Of a DNA stretch of 39,683 nucleotides, positions 16,305 through 26,322 are shown one piece after another. Position 1 is the first letter of the stretch; the number at the start of each line of letters is the position of its first letter. This DNA is from Pseudomonadales bacterium (GTDB taxonomy: Bacteria; Pseudomonadota; Gammaproteobacteria; Pseudomonadales; Azotimanducaceae): NCBI GenBank assembly GCA_028279305.1, contig JANQOA010000337.1:1-39683 (forward strand). Direction: 5' to 3'. Below the pieces are notes generated by a model. That model was given only the letters and a program-made list of their open reading frames with translations, was not told where the DNA came from and searched no databases. The translations under genes were made by a program, and so were the position numbers.

Positions 16305-17536
16305 CGCTGGCTGATGCGCAATACCGCTGGGTAATTGTCCTCTACAGCCTGGTGATCCAGGCGGTCAGCGTGGGCATTCTGATTTATTGTTTTGCCCTGT
16401 TTTCACTGCCCTGGCTGGATGAGTTCGGCGCCAGCCGGCGAGACGTGATGATCACCATTACCGGCCTGCAGTTGGGCATGGGGGTGATCAGCCCCTTTAT
16501 CGGACGCATGATGGACCGTTTTGCCATGCGTTATATCGTGCTGCTGGGGGCTGCGCTGCTGGCCCTGGGCCTGTGGCTGGTGCAGACCGCCACCGCCTTG
16601 TGGCAGATCTGGCTGATCTACGCCACGCTGATGCCGCTGTCCACAGCCATGATGGGTACCCTGGCTTCGCAGACTCTGGTGACCCGTTGGTTTGCCAGCC
16701 AGCGCGGCCTGGCCATGGGCCTGTCAGCCATGGGCACCAACGTGGGGGGATTGCTGTTGCCCGGTCTGGTTGCGGGGTTGCTGCTGGACGTGGGCTGGCG
16801 CGAGACATTTAATCTGTTGGCCCTGGGCTGCCTGTTACTGGTGGTACCGCTGACCCTGTGGGTACTGCGCCGCGAACCGTCCAGGCATGAACTGCCGGCA
16901 GGTGAAACAGCGGCTGGCGCGGCGCATGGCGAAGCCGCCATGCCGTTGTGGACCACCCGTGAGATCCTCACCACGCGGCTGTTCTGGCTGCCGTTCTGCG
17001 CCCTGATGCCGTTGAATATGGCGTTCGGCGCGCTGCAATTTAATCTTGGCGTGTTCACCCGCGACATTGGCGCCAGTGACGAGTCGACGGCGGTACTGAT
17101 CAGCGCCAGCGCTGTTGGCATGTTAGCCGGAAAACTGTTCTGCGGCCTGCTGGGTGACCGCCTGGATCACCGGATACTGTTCTGGCTGGCCAACAGTGTC
17201 ATGTGTGTAGCGGTGGCGTTGCTGCTGATCGCAGACAGTTTTAACAGCCTGCTGCTGGGGGTCACCTGCATGGGTCTGGCCGGCGGCGGCATTCTGCCCA
17301 TGATGGGCTTGATATTCAGTTCCCGGTTTGGGGCGCGTTCCTTCGGCCGGGTTATGGGGTTTGTCATGCTGAACGTCATGCTCGGCGGCATGGCGCCGAT
17401 GATTGCCGGTTGGACTTACGACCTCACCGGCAGTTACGACACGGTCCTTTGGGGTATCTACGTGATCACGGTACCGGCCATGCTGGCTATGATTTACCTG
17501 CCTTCCCCCCAGGCTGCGGTTGCTCTTAAGGGGTAA
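16301..17536 (+). CDS. MFS transporter, monocarboxylate/oxalate-formate-like
   Basis: A 411-residue membrane protein with about 12 hydrophobic helices split by a hydrophilic loop near 190-215. An MFS signature G-R-M-M-D-R-F between helices 2 and 3 and G-L-L-G-D-R-L-D-H-R in the second half mark the two repeats. The general look is of MCT/OFA-type carboxylate transporters. The proposed TTG start overlaps the preceding TGA stop, indicating translational coupling; no better start lies nearby. The stop codon lies in the first copy of a 10-base tandem repeat. Confidence 0.82.
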   Translation: MTLADAQYRWVIVLYSLVIQAVSVGILIYCFALFSLPWLDEFGASRRDVMITITGLQLGMGVISPFIGRMMDRFAMRYIVLLGAALLALGLWLVQTATALWQIWLIYATLMPLSTAMMGTLASQTLVTRWFASQRGLAMGLSAMGTNVGGLLLPGLVAGLLLDVGWRETFNLLALGCLLLVVPLTLWVLRREPSRHELPAGETAAGAAHGEAAMPLWTTREILTTRLFWLPFCALMPLNMAFGALQFNLGVFTRDIGASDESTAVLISASAVGMLAGKLFCGLLGDRLDHRILFWLANSVMCVAVALLLIADSFNSLLLGVTCMGLAGGGILPMMGLIFSSRFGARSFGRVMGFVMLNVMLGGMAPMIAGWTYDLTGSYDTVLWGIYVITVPAMLAMIYLPSPQAAVALKG

Positions 17537-17558
17537 GCAGGGGTAAGTAGGGGTAAGC
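17529..17558. repeat. Three tandem copies of a 10-bp repeat, AGGGGTAAGC
   Basis: Three head-to-tail 10-mers: AGGGGTAAGC, AGGGGTAAGT, AGGGGTAAGC. The first copy carries the stop codon of the MFS gene. As the unit is not a multiple of three, its TAA recurs in all three plus-strand frames at 17534, 17544 and 17554. It separates the MFS gene from the convergent selenoprotein candidate. Confidence 0.8.
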
Positions 17559-17568
17559 CGGTGGTGCT

Positions 17569-18447
17569 TCAGTCGCCGCTTTTGATCGTCCGGGCCGCTG
17601 CGCGGTCGCGTTCGTGTTGACGCTGCATGGCGGCAATTTTCTCCGGCGACAACACGCGTACATCCATAAAATCTTCTTTCCAGCTCGGATCCGCCGCCCA
17701 CACCTGGGTTGAACGATGGGTGGTACGCGGCGCGGTGGCGCTGTCGAACAGCGCCAGCGCGCCTCGCAGGGTCTGCTGTTGGGATTCCGGGTCATGGGGT
17801 TTGCCGGCGGAGTGGCCGAGGGGAAAGTCGCTCCACCAGTACCTGGGCACGCCGGCGTGTTCCACGATGTCCAGCGCGCAGCCCATGATGACCGTGGCGA
17901 TGCCGTTTGCTTCCAGATGCCGTGCGATCAAACTGACCGACTGGTGGCATACCGGTCAGGTGGGTACCAGCAAAGCCACGTCCGCGCCCAGCCGGCGGCA
18001 GTGCTGTAAAGCGGCGGGTGCATCCTGTTCGCTGGTCACCCGCTGACTGCGGTTAGTGGGAATGCCAATCAATTCCTCAGCCAGATCACCAATCACCCCA
18101 GCGTCTGCTTGCCCGCGCAGCTGCGCCACCGGCAGCCAGGTGTTGGCGTCATCCGCGGCGCAGTGTTTGCGGTCGTAGCCTATGTGGGAGATGCGCAGGT
18201 CCGGCGCCGGCTCCAGCGGGTGCGTGAATACCTCAAAAAACTTGGCAGCAGCGTTGTAGGCCGCCCCAGGGCCCTGGTCACCCAATTCCGGCTGATACGG
18301 GGCAGCGGTGGTCAACAGCACCAGGCGGCTGTCCGCCAGCGGCTTACCCGGCGGCTGGAACGGCACGTCGTCGAAGTGTGCCCAACTGTAGGGCGGATAA
18401 CCCTGGGCGCCGTAGTAGTCCCGGGTGCGCTGCAGATATTCAATCAT
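17569..18447 (-). CDS. GrdB/PrdB-like selenoprotein with in-frame UGA (Sec164)
   Basis: This gene reads as 292 residues if the UGA at 17956-17958 encodes selenocysteine; otherwise it looks like two fragments, 17956-18447 and 17569-17931, in the same frame. Around the UGA the translation is V-P-T-U-P-V-C-H-Q-S-V, the active-site region of the glycine/sarcosine/betaine/proline reductase selenoprotein B family, where homologues have Sec or Cys at that place. The N-terminus (residues 1-30, with R-T-R-D-Y-Y and Y-S-W-A-H-F-D-D-V-P-F) and the G-D-Q-G-P-G-A-A-Y-N-A-A-A-K-F segment also fit. The ATG at 18447 was chosen over an upstream start at 18483, which lacks family similarity. The true stop is also UGA. 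In anaerobes these proteins reductively cleave amino-acid derivatives; here no partner subunits (GrdA, GrdE, PrdA) are adjacent, so it is more likely a stand-alone redox protein (inference). Confidence 0.88.
17917..17950 (-). promoter_or_regulatory. Candidate bacterial SECIS element of the GrdB-like gene
   Basis: Counting the U of the UGA as 1 on the minus strand, bases 20-24 (CGGUC) pair with 30-34 (GAUCG, one G-U) around a 5-nt loop AGUUU, placing a guanine in the second loop position 23 bases after the UGA. G18 pairs with C35, leaving U19 bulged. Bases 9-13 (AUGCC) pair with 38-42 (GGCAU) as a lower stem. Loop guanine, bulged U and distance resemble the E. coli fdhF element. This was folded by hand. 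Confidence 0.55.
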
Positions 18448-18530
18448 GTGTTTTAGTGTGCACCCGAAGCGGCTATGCAGCAACCGGGAAAGTGGGTATG
18501 TTAGTACCGCTGATTCAAGGGAGGTGGGGA

Positions 18531-19523
18531 ATGTATAACCGGTTTGTGAACTGGATGGTGACTCGATGTGCGGTCAAAGCCGGCAGGCTGCTTGCGCGGA
18601 TGTTGCTGGTTATGGGGTTCAGTCTGGGTTCGGCGGCCCATGCGCACGACAATCTTGTTGATCTGGATGAAATGCTGGCGATTTTCGGCTGGGATTTTGC
18701 CACCGCCGAGATCCGCAGCGAAAAAGTTGCAGACGGTTTGTATGTGCTGTTTGGCATCGGCGGCAACATCGGCGTCAGTGTCGGCCCCCAGGGCGTATTG
18801 ATTGTAGATGACCAGTTTCCGGAGTTGATTCCCAAGATTAATGATGCCATACGCGGCCTGGGCGGCGGCGCGGTGGATTTTGCGGTTAACACCCATTGGC
18901 ACTTCGACCACGCGGAGGGCAACCTGGCCTTGGGCCCCGGCGGCACCTGGCTGGTCAGCCAGGCCAACTCCCGGGAGAAGATGCTGGACGACCACATTAT
19001 CAATCTGGTGGCCATGCAGTACGAACAGAAAGCCTACCCGCAATCGGCGCTGCCGGTGATTACCTATGACAGCACCATGCAGTTTCATTTCAACGGCCAG
19101 CAGATCGACCTGCTGCACTTCGGGCCGGCGCATACCACCGGCGACACAGCGGTGGTTTTCCGCGGCGCCAACGCGGTGCATATGGGGGATGTCTTTAACC
19201 GCGGTTATCCGTTTATCGATGCGGACAACGGCGGTGATCTAAGCGGCATGATTGCATTCTGCCAGGCGGTGCTGGAAAGCATCAACAAAGACACCATCGT
19301 GATCCCCGGTCATGGGGAGGTTTCGGACTATAAAGGGCTGCAGCATTACATCAGCATGCTGGAGGATATGCGCGGCAGGATTGGCGATATGATTGCCCAG
19401 GGTAATACCCTGGAAGAAGTGATTGCGGCCAAACCTACCCGTAAATACGACGAAGAGTTCGGCGACCCTGCGAACTTTGTCGACCGCGCGTATACCAGCC
19501 TGAAACGCGAAATGGAGCGTTAG
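18531..19523 (+). CDS. Metallo-beta-lactamase-fold hydrolase, exported
   Basis: A 330-residue protein with a probable signal peptide (hydrophobic segment about 20-35, then A-H-A-H) and a metallo-beta-lactamase fold. Metal ligands are visible as T-H-W-H-F-D-H near 120-126, G-P-A-H-T-T-G-D near 205, H-M-G-D-V-F-N near 220, and I-P-G-H-G-E-V near 260. The family includes lactamases, quorum-quenching lactonases and quinoprotein-relay homologues; the activity is not set by these motifs. A GGGAGG just before the ATG at 18531 fixes the start, although the frame is open to 18378. It is divergent from the GrdB-like gene. Confidence 0.88.
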   Translation: MYNRFVNWMVTRCAVKAGRLLARMLLVMGFSLGSAAHAHDNLVDLDEMLAIFGWDFATAEIRSEKVADGLYVLFGIGGNIGVSVGPQGVLIVDDQFPELIPKINDAIRGLGGGAVDFAVNTHWHFDHAEGNLALGPGGTWLVSQANSREKMLDDHIINLVAMQYEQKAYPQSALPVITYDSTMQFHFNGQQIDLLHFGPAHTTGDTAVVFRGANAVHMGDVFNRGYPFIDADNGGDLSGMIAFCQAVLESINKDTIVIPGHGEVSDYKGLQHYISMLEDMRGRIGDMIAQGNTLEEVIAAKPTRKYDEEFGDPANFVDRAYTSLKREMER

Positions 19524-19530
19524 CGGCGGG

Positions 19531-19755
19531 TCACCACAATTCGTCCGGCTGACCGACCACATCGGGGATGCGGTGCAGCACCAGCAGCCCGGTAATGGCT
19601 GCCGCTGCGCCCAGGCCCAGCAGCAATAAGCCAACCAGAAGTGAAAACAGCAGGCACCCGATACCGGCAAACACCAGGACGATGCCGCCAAGTAAAGTGC
19701 CTAAACCGTAATATTCCCGGCGTTTGATTTGCTCGGGGTTCATAATCAGACTCAA
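19531..19755 (-). CDS. Small hydrophobic membrane protein, unknown function
   Basis: A 74-residue protein with two to three adjoining hydrophobic helices (residues 18-58, rich in Leu, Gly and Ala) and an R-R-E-Y-Y-G motif before the first. It is unrecognised beyond its membrane character. A GGGAG seven bases before the TTG at 19755 supports that start; ATG at 19743 is the alternative, giving 70 residues. Another frame across the same DNA is open but translates to an Arg/His/Gly-rich sequence and is rejected. It is convergent with the metallo-hydrolase. Confidence 0.6.
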   Translation of the reverse strand: MSLIMNPEQIKRREYYGLGTLLGGIVLVFAGIGCLLFSLLVGLLLLGLGAAAAITGLLVLHRIPDVVGQPDELW

Positions 19756-19788
19756 AGAACATCTCCCTGTCTTGAGTTAATATCTATC

Positions 19789-19858
19789 ACTCAGCTACAA
19801 CCACTCAGCTATAACCACTCAACTGCAGCCACGTAAGTGCAGCCATTCAGCTACAACG
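19789..19858. repeat. Five tandem copies of a 14-bp repeat
   Basis: Five contiguous 14-mers, ACTCAGCTACAACC, ACTCAGCTATAACC, ACTCAACTGCAGCC, ACGTAAGTGCAGCC and ATTCAGCTACAACG, fill 70 bases of the 253-base gap between the small membrane protein and the luciferase-like gene. Copies diverge progressively. No coding function is seen. The rest of this gap (19859-20008) holds nothing I can name. Confidence 0.85.
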
Positions 19859-20008
19859 GTGCTCTGGGCAATCGGTTGACATCATGTTGCCCGGATGCAG
19901 CTCGCATACTTTCGCTCTTCCCTCAAAAACGCATGCCGGGCACAGTTTAACAAGCTCTGCGGGTAGAACAACTTGTTTGAGGGATTTTTGCCGAATTCCC
20001 GGTCGGGG

Positions 20009-21040
20009 TTACAAGGTGTGCAGTTCGGGCAGGACCTGTTGGTTGAAGCGGCTGTCCTGCAGATCCAGGTGCAGCATCTCGACACCCAGTTCCCGGTATG
20101 CGCGGATGCGCTGCAGGATGCTGCCGGCGCTGCCGATTAACCGCGCTGCATAGCCTTCGTTGCTGTCCAGAGCACTGAGCGGATCGTCTTCGTCCCACAT
20201 CCCCTCAGCGCCCTCGCGCAGGCGGTGTTGACGTTTGTTAAGCAACACCTGATCCACCTTAGCCAACCTGTGCTCGATTTCCTCCCACGCGGCATCGTCG
20301 GTGTCCCGGCACAGTGGCGCGGCATACATGGCAAATCGCACGGTGCGTCCGGACCGGCGGCAGGCTTCACGCACTCTGCTGATCACCCCGCCCAGGCGTT
20401 CCAGGCTGCCGCCATTGAGGAACATCCAGTCGGAATGGGCCGCGGCCATATTGATGGCGGCATCACTCTGTCCGCCCTGAAAAACCTGCAACGGAAACTG
20501 CGGCCGCGGCGCCAGTTCCAGGGCGTCGCAATGGTAGTAGTGCCCGTCATAAGAAAAGGGCTGTTGCTGCCAGCAGCCCCTCAGAACCTGGATAAACTCC
20601 ATCGAACGGCGGTAGCGCTCGTCGTGGGTCAGCTTGTCAACCCCGTACATGTCGAACTCTCGCATGTTCCAGCCGCTGGTGACGTTAATCGCCCAGCGTC
20701 CGCCGGTGAGTTGTTGCAGGGTTGCCCCCCATTTGGCAATGGCGGCAGGCTGAAAGAAACCGGGATGGATGGCGGTGATCAATTGCATATCGCGGGTGGC
20801 GCCGGCAAATAACGCGGTCATCGCCAGGCAGTCCAGAGACGACGCTTCGATTTCGTTGCCGTCCCCCCACCAGCGTTGGGCAATCAGCAGGTGGCTGATG
20901 CCCAGGGACTCGTAACGCTGCACCAGGTTAACCGTCACGCGTTGCAGATCTTCAGCCGCCGGCAGGGCGGCCGGTGACGCATTCTTGTTCACCACTTGGT
21001 TGCCTTGAAAGACGGTGGGGGCCCAGGTGCAGGTTTGCAT
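20009..21040 (-). CDS. LLM class flavin-dependent oxidoreductase
   Basis: A 343-residue TIM-barrel protein of the bacterial luciferase-like monooxygenase family, closest in look to the SsuD/NtaA-type group: Q-R-W-W-G-D-G near 58, L-I-T-A-I-H-P-G-F near 89, V-T-S-G-W-N-M-R-E-F near 122, the H-D-E-R-Y-R-R-S segment, and F-Q-G-G-Q-S for flavin phosphate near 190. Homologues use reduced FMN and O2 to oxidise sulfonates, aminopolycarboxylates or sulfides. The substrate is unknown. It is divergent from the SDR at 21100. The length is normal. Confidence 0.88.
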   Translation of the reverse strand: MQTCTWAPTVFQGNQVVNKNASPAALPAAEDLQRVTVNLVQRYESLGISHLLIAQRWWGDGNEIEASSLDCLAMTALFAGATRDMQLITAIHPGFFQPAAIAKWGATLQQLTGGRWAINVTSGWNMREFDMYGVDKLTHDERYRRSMEFIQVLRGCWQQQPFSYDGHYYHCDALELAPRPQFPLQVFQGGQSDAAINMAAAHSDWMFLNGGSLERLGGVISRVREACRRSGRTVRFAMYAAPLCRDTDDAAWEEIEHRLAKVDQVLLNKRQHRLREGAEGMWDEDDPLSALDSNEGYAARLIGSAGSILQRIRAYRELGVEMLHLDLQDSRFNQQVLPELHTL

Positions 21041-21099
21041 GGCTGAAGATAATAGCCAAAATGGACCCGGTGTATAAGTAACAGGCTTAAGGCGGAGAT

Positions 21100-21867
21100 A
21101 TGAGGGGTTTAGACGGTGCCGCCGCGGTAGTCACCGGTGCGGCCAGCGGTCTGGGCCGGGGCATGGCATTACGCCTCGCGGAAGAGGGGGTGCGGGTGGG
21201 CATCCTGGACCTGGACGGCGCTGGCGCGCAGACCACGGCGGAAGCCATCAACGAGGCCGGCGGCAACGCCGTTGCGGTAACCGCGGACATTGCTGATTAC
21301 CAGCAATGCGCGGAAGGTGTTGCCGCGGTGGGCGCTGCGCTGGGAGAAATACGCATTCTGGTGAACAATGCCGGCTGGGACCGGGCCGGGCCGTTTATCG
21401 ATTCGGACCCGCAACTGTGGCGCAGGATTATCGATATCAACCTGTATGGGCCGCTGAACATGCAGCATGTGGTGGTGCCGCAAATGCTGCAGAATGGCGG
21501 CGGCAAGATCATTAACATCGCCTCCGATGCCGGCCGTGTGGGATCTTCCGGTGAAGGCGTCTACTCAGCCTGTAAAGGGGGTGTCATTGCCTTCAGCAAA
21601 ACCCTGTCCAGAGAAGTGGCGCGGCGCGGGGTGATTGTTAACTGCGTTTGCCCCGGTCCCTCCGACACACCTCTGTTTGCCGACTTTGCCGGGCAGGGGG
21701 AAGCCGGGGATAAACTACGCGCCAGCCTGGAACGGGCCATTCCCCTGCGCCGGCTCGGACAGCCGGAGGATATCGCGGGGCTGGTGGCCTTCCTCGCCAG
21801 CAGCGAAGCGGACTTCATTGTCGGGCAGACCATCAGCGTGTCCGGCGGGTTGACCATGCATGGCTGA
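21100..21867 (+). CDS. Short-chain dehydrogenase/reductase (SDR)
   Basis: A 255-residue classical SDR. The NAD(P)-binding T-G-A-A-S-G-L-G-R-G lies at 12-21, N-N-A-G near 88, a serine-containing N-I-A-S-D-A-G near 140, and the catalytic Y-S-A-C-K near 154. An acidic patch (L-D-L-D-G) after beta 2 suggests NAD preference. Such enzymes oxidise or reduce hydroxyl groups, often 3-hydroxyacyl-CoA or cyclic alcohols. A GGCGGAG precedes the ATG. It overlaps the downstream thioesterase by eight bases, so the two are likely one operon. Confidence 0.93.
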   Translation: MRGLDGAAAVVTGAASGLGRGMALRLAEEGVRVGILDLDGAGAQTTAEAINEAGGNAVAVTADIADYQQCAEGVAAVGAALGEIRILVNNAGWDRAGPFIDSDPQLWRRIIDINLYGPLNMQHVVVPQMLQNGGGKIINIASDAGRVGSSGEGVYSACKGGVIAFSKTLSREVARRGVIVNCVCPGPSDTPLFADFAGQGEAGDKLRASLERAIPLRRLGQPEDIAGLVAFLASSEADFIVGQTISVSGGLTMHG

Positions 21868-22297
21868 GGGGGACGGCAACAGCAACATCGAAGGCCGGGT
21901 GGCTATGGCCATGGCGGCGGACCACGGTATTCTCGATACCTTCGGCATGCAGGTGACTTACGCGCGGGAAGGCGAATGCCGCATCAAATGTGTGGTACCC
22001 CGGGCGCTGGTTAATGCGGCGGGGTTTGCCCACGGCGGAGTGTCATTTGTGCTGCTGGATACCGCCTGCGCTTATGCCCTGGGTTCCCTGGAAACCCGGG
22101 GGGTGACCTTAAATGCCAACGTAACCTATGTACGCGGCGCCGGCGCGGCGGATGAGTTGAATGCCGTTGTGCGCCTGCAGAGCCGCACCCGGCGTATGGC
22201 CACCCTGCGCGGCGAAGTGTTGCTCGGCCGGCAGGACGTGCTGGCGGCGCACGGCAGTTTTGTTTTTCAGCTGCTGGACCCGTCTAAAACGTCATAG
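21860..22297 (+). CDS. PaaI-like hotdog-fold thioesterase
   Basis: A 145-residue hotdog protein with the A-H-G-G-V-S-F-V-L-L-D-T-A motif at about 53-65 that forms the central helix and active site of PaaI-type acyl-CoA thioesterases. Homologues hydrolyse aromatic or short-chain acyl-CoAs, often as a rescue enzyme for stalled CoA esters. The start codon lies inside the end of the SDR gene, giving translational coupling. Its 3' end overlaps the convergent AEC gene by 14 bases. Confidence 0.88.
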   Translation: MAEGDGNSNIEGRVAMAMAADHGILDTFGMQVTYAREGECRIKCVVPRALVNAAGFAHGGVSFVLLDTACAYALGSLETRGVTLNANVTYVRGAGAADELNAVVRLQSRTRRMATLRGEVLLGRQDVLAAHGSFVFQLLDPSKTS

Positions 22298-23177
22298 CCC
22301 AGCCGACCAGCAGCGGCAACGCCACGACGCTGAGCAGGGTGCTCTGTAAAATCACCGCTGCCACCTTGTCCGGCTCACGGTTGAATTGTTCCGCAAATAC
22401 ATAGTTAAAGACCGCGGCGGGCATGGTCGCCTGCAGCAGCACCACTCCGGCCAGCACCCCCTGCAGCTCAAAGATGTAAATGGCGCTTAATCCCAGCGCC
22501 AGACCCAGCAGCAGACGCAATGCCGCCACGGTAAAGGTCTGACGCACCGCGGCTATGTTCAGGCGTGCCAGCGAGGTACCCAGCATCAGCAGCATGGCGG
22601 GGATGGTAAGGCCGCCGAGGATAGTGGTGGTGGCGTTAAACCAGCGCGGCATCTGTACGCCGCTGATCAGCACCCATAACACCAGCACCACTGCCCAGAT
22701 CACCGGCTGGCGGAACAGCTGGCCGGGGCGGAAGCGGCCGGAAGACACGGATAACCCCAGGGTATATTGGGAGATGGAGTTAACAAAAAAGTAAGCCATG
22801 CCCAGCGCCAGGCCGGTATCGCCAAACGCCAGCAGGCACACGGGCAAACCCATATTGCCGCCGTTGGGATGCACCAGGGCCGGCAGAAAGGTGGTGACCT
22901 TCCAGCCCATGATTTTCAGAAAACCATAAGCAAACGCCACGGCGCCGGTAATGGTAAACAGCGCTGCTGCCGCCATTTGCGCAAGGTCCCCCAGAGCCGG
23001 GGCATTGGTGGTGAGTGACGAATAGATAAGGCACGGGCTGCCCACCATCATCACCAGGTGGCTTATGGTATTGTTGTCAAACGGTTGGTCCCTATTTACC
23101 CAGATATAGCCGATGCCGGCGATCAGGAACACCGGGGTTACAACACTGAGCACTTCGGTTAACAAGGGTTTAAGCAC
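22284..23177 (-). CDS. AEC family (auxin efflux carrier-like) transporter
   Basis: A 297-residue membrane protein with about ten hydrophobic helices in two five-helix halves. Visible family features are F-L-I-A-G-I-G-Y near the N-terminus, N-G-G-N-M-G-L-P-V near 105, and Q-A-T-M-P-A-A-V-F near 250, the conserved crossover-type segment. Bacterial members move dicarboxylates such as malate, or unknown anions. The start is GTG at 23177. It is divergent from the MFS gene at 23232 and overlaps the thioesterase 3' end. Confidence 0.88.
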   Translation of the reverse strand: MLKPLLTEVLSVVTPVFLIAGIGYIWVNRDQPFDNNTISHLVMMVGSPCLIYSSLTTNAPALGDLAQMAAAALFTITGAVAFAYGFLKIMGWKVTTFLPALVHPNGGNMGLPVCLLAFGDTGLALGMAYFFVNSISQYTLGLSVSSGRFRPGQLFRQPVIWAVVLVLWVLISGVQMPRWFNATTTILGGLTIPAMLLMLGTSLARLNIAAVRQTFTVAALRLLLGLALGLSAIYIFELQGVLAGVVLLQATMPAAVFNYVFAEQFNREPDKVAAVILQSTLLSVVALPLLVGWAMTF

Positions 23178-23231
23178 AACCGGGTTTGGCGAAGGCTGCG
23201 CACCTTACAGAAAACAAACTGGAAATAACAG

Positions 23232-24410
23232 TTGAAGGACACATTCGCCCGGTACCGGCAGCCGATCTATCTGCTGATTCTGATGAGTATTGCCATGCCG
23301 GTGGCGTTTAACGCCTGGTCAGCGATGTTGAACAACTTTGCCCTGGAGCGGGCGGCTTTCACCGGCGTTGAGATCGGCTGGCTGCAGAGCCTGCGTGAAG
23401 TGCCTGGGTTTCTGGCCTTTACCACGGTATTTGTGCTGCTGATTCTGCGCGAACAGACCCTCTCGGTGGTGGCGCTGGCCATGCTCGGCGTCGGGGTGGC
23501 GTTAACCGGGTTTTTCCCCACCGTGGTGGGTTTGTATTGCACCACGGTGTTGATGTCCGTGGGCTTCCACTATTTTGAGGCGGTCAAACAATCTCTGGCC
23601 CTGCAGTGGTTGAGTCACGATGAAGCCCCGCGTCTGCTCGGCCGGCTGATCGCGGTGGGCTCGGTCACCTCGCTGGTGGTGTACGGCGTGTTGTGGGTCT
23701 GCCTGGAGGTGTTGCGGCTGGACTTCGTGTGGAACTTTTTTCTCGCCGGCGCGGTGTGTGCCGCCATCGCAGCGTTCATGTGGCTGGGCTTCCCGCACTT
23801 CCCGGGCAAAACCGAACAGCATAAAGGCATTGTGCTGCGCAAACGCTATTGGCTGTACTATGCGTTAACCTTTTTCTCCGGCGCGCGGCGGCAGATTTTT
23901 ACCGTGTTTGCGGCATTTCTGATGGTTGAGAAGTTCGGTTACAGCGCCAGTCAGGTGACGCTGCTGTTCCTCATCAACTATGCGTTTAACTGGTTGTTTG
24001 CCGAGCGCATCGGCGGCCTGATCCGCAAAATCGGCGAACGGCGGGCACTGACGGTTGAGTACGTGGGCCTGATTGTTGTGTTTATCTGTTACGGGCTGGT
24101 GGAGAATGCGCAACTGGCGGCGGTGCTGTACGTGGTGGACCACATGTTTTTTGCCCTCTACATTGCCATGAGCACCTACTTTCAGAAGATTGCCGACCCC
24201 AGAGACCTGGCCAGCAGCGCCGGTGTATCTTTTACCATCAACCATATTGCCGCGGTGCTGATCCCGGCGGCCCTGGGTTATGTCTGGATCTGGTCCAACA
24301 GCCTGGTCTTTTTTATCGGCGCCGGCTTTGCGCTGTGTTCGTTGCTGCTGGCGCAGAACATCCCGCGGCAGCCTGCCCCGGGCAATGAAACCCTGTTCGC
24401 CCGCGGGCGT

Positions 24411-24425
<15 letters not shown>
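23232..24425 (+). CDS. MFS transporter, uncharacterised subfamily
   Basis: A 397-residue protein with about 12 hydrophobic helices. It lacks the textbook loop 2-3 motif and has only short charged loops (for example R-K-I-G-E-R-R and S-H-D-E-A-P-R), so it is a divergent MFS member and its substrate cannot be named. The proposed TTG start at 23232 gives a normal first helix after a positively charged N-terminus; the next in-frame ATG at 23283 would cut into helix 1. Its 3' end overlaps the convergent carboxylesterase by 15 bases. Confidence 0.75.
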
Positions 24426-26225
<1,800 letters not shown>

Positions 26226-26322
26226 CTTTGCCCCTGTGGCGGAAACTGGGCGGGGACTCTACCATTTTTAAATTCCCGGCATTAGTGGTAGAACTATGCT
26301 TTTGGCCATCGGGAGGGTTGAC

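Noticed and set aside
17569..18447. Pseudogene with a nonsense mutation
   Set aside because: The interruption is one UGA, not UAA or UAG, at the exact residue where the family carries Sec or Cys. The frame is kept on both sides and the sequence shows no other lesion.
19876..19881. TTGACA as a -35 promoter element
   Set aside because: The hexamer is perfect, but no TATAAT-like hexamer lies 16-18 bases downstream, and no plus-strand gene follows.
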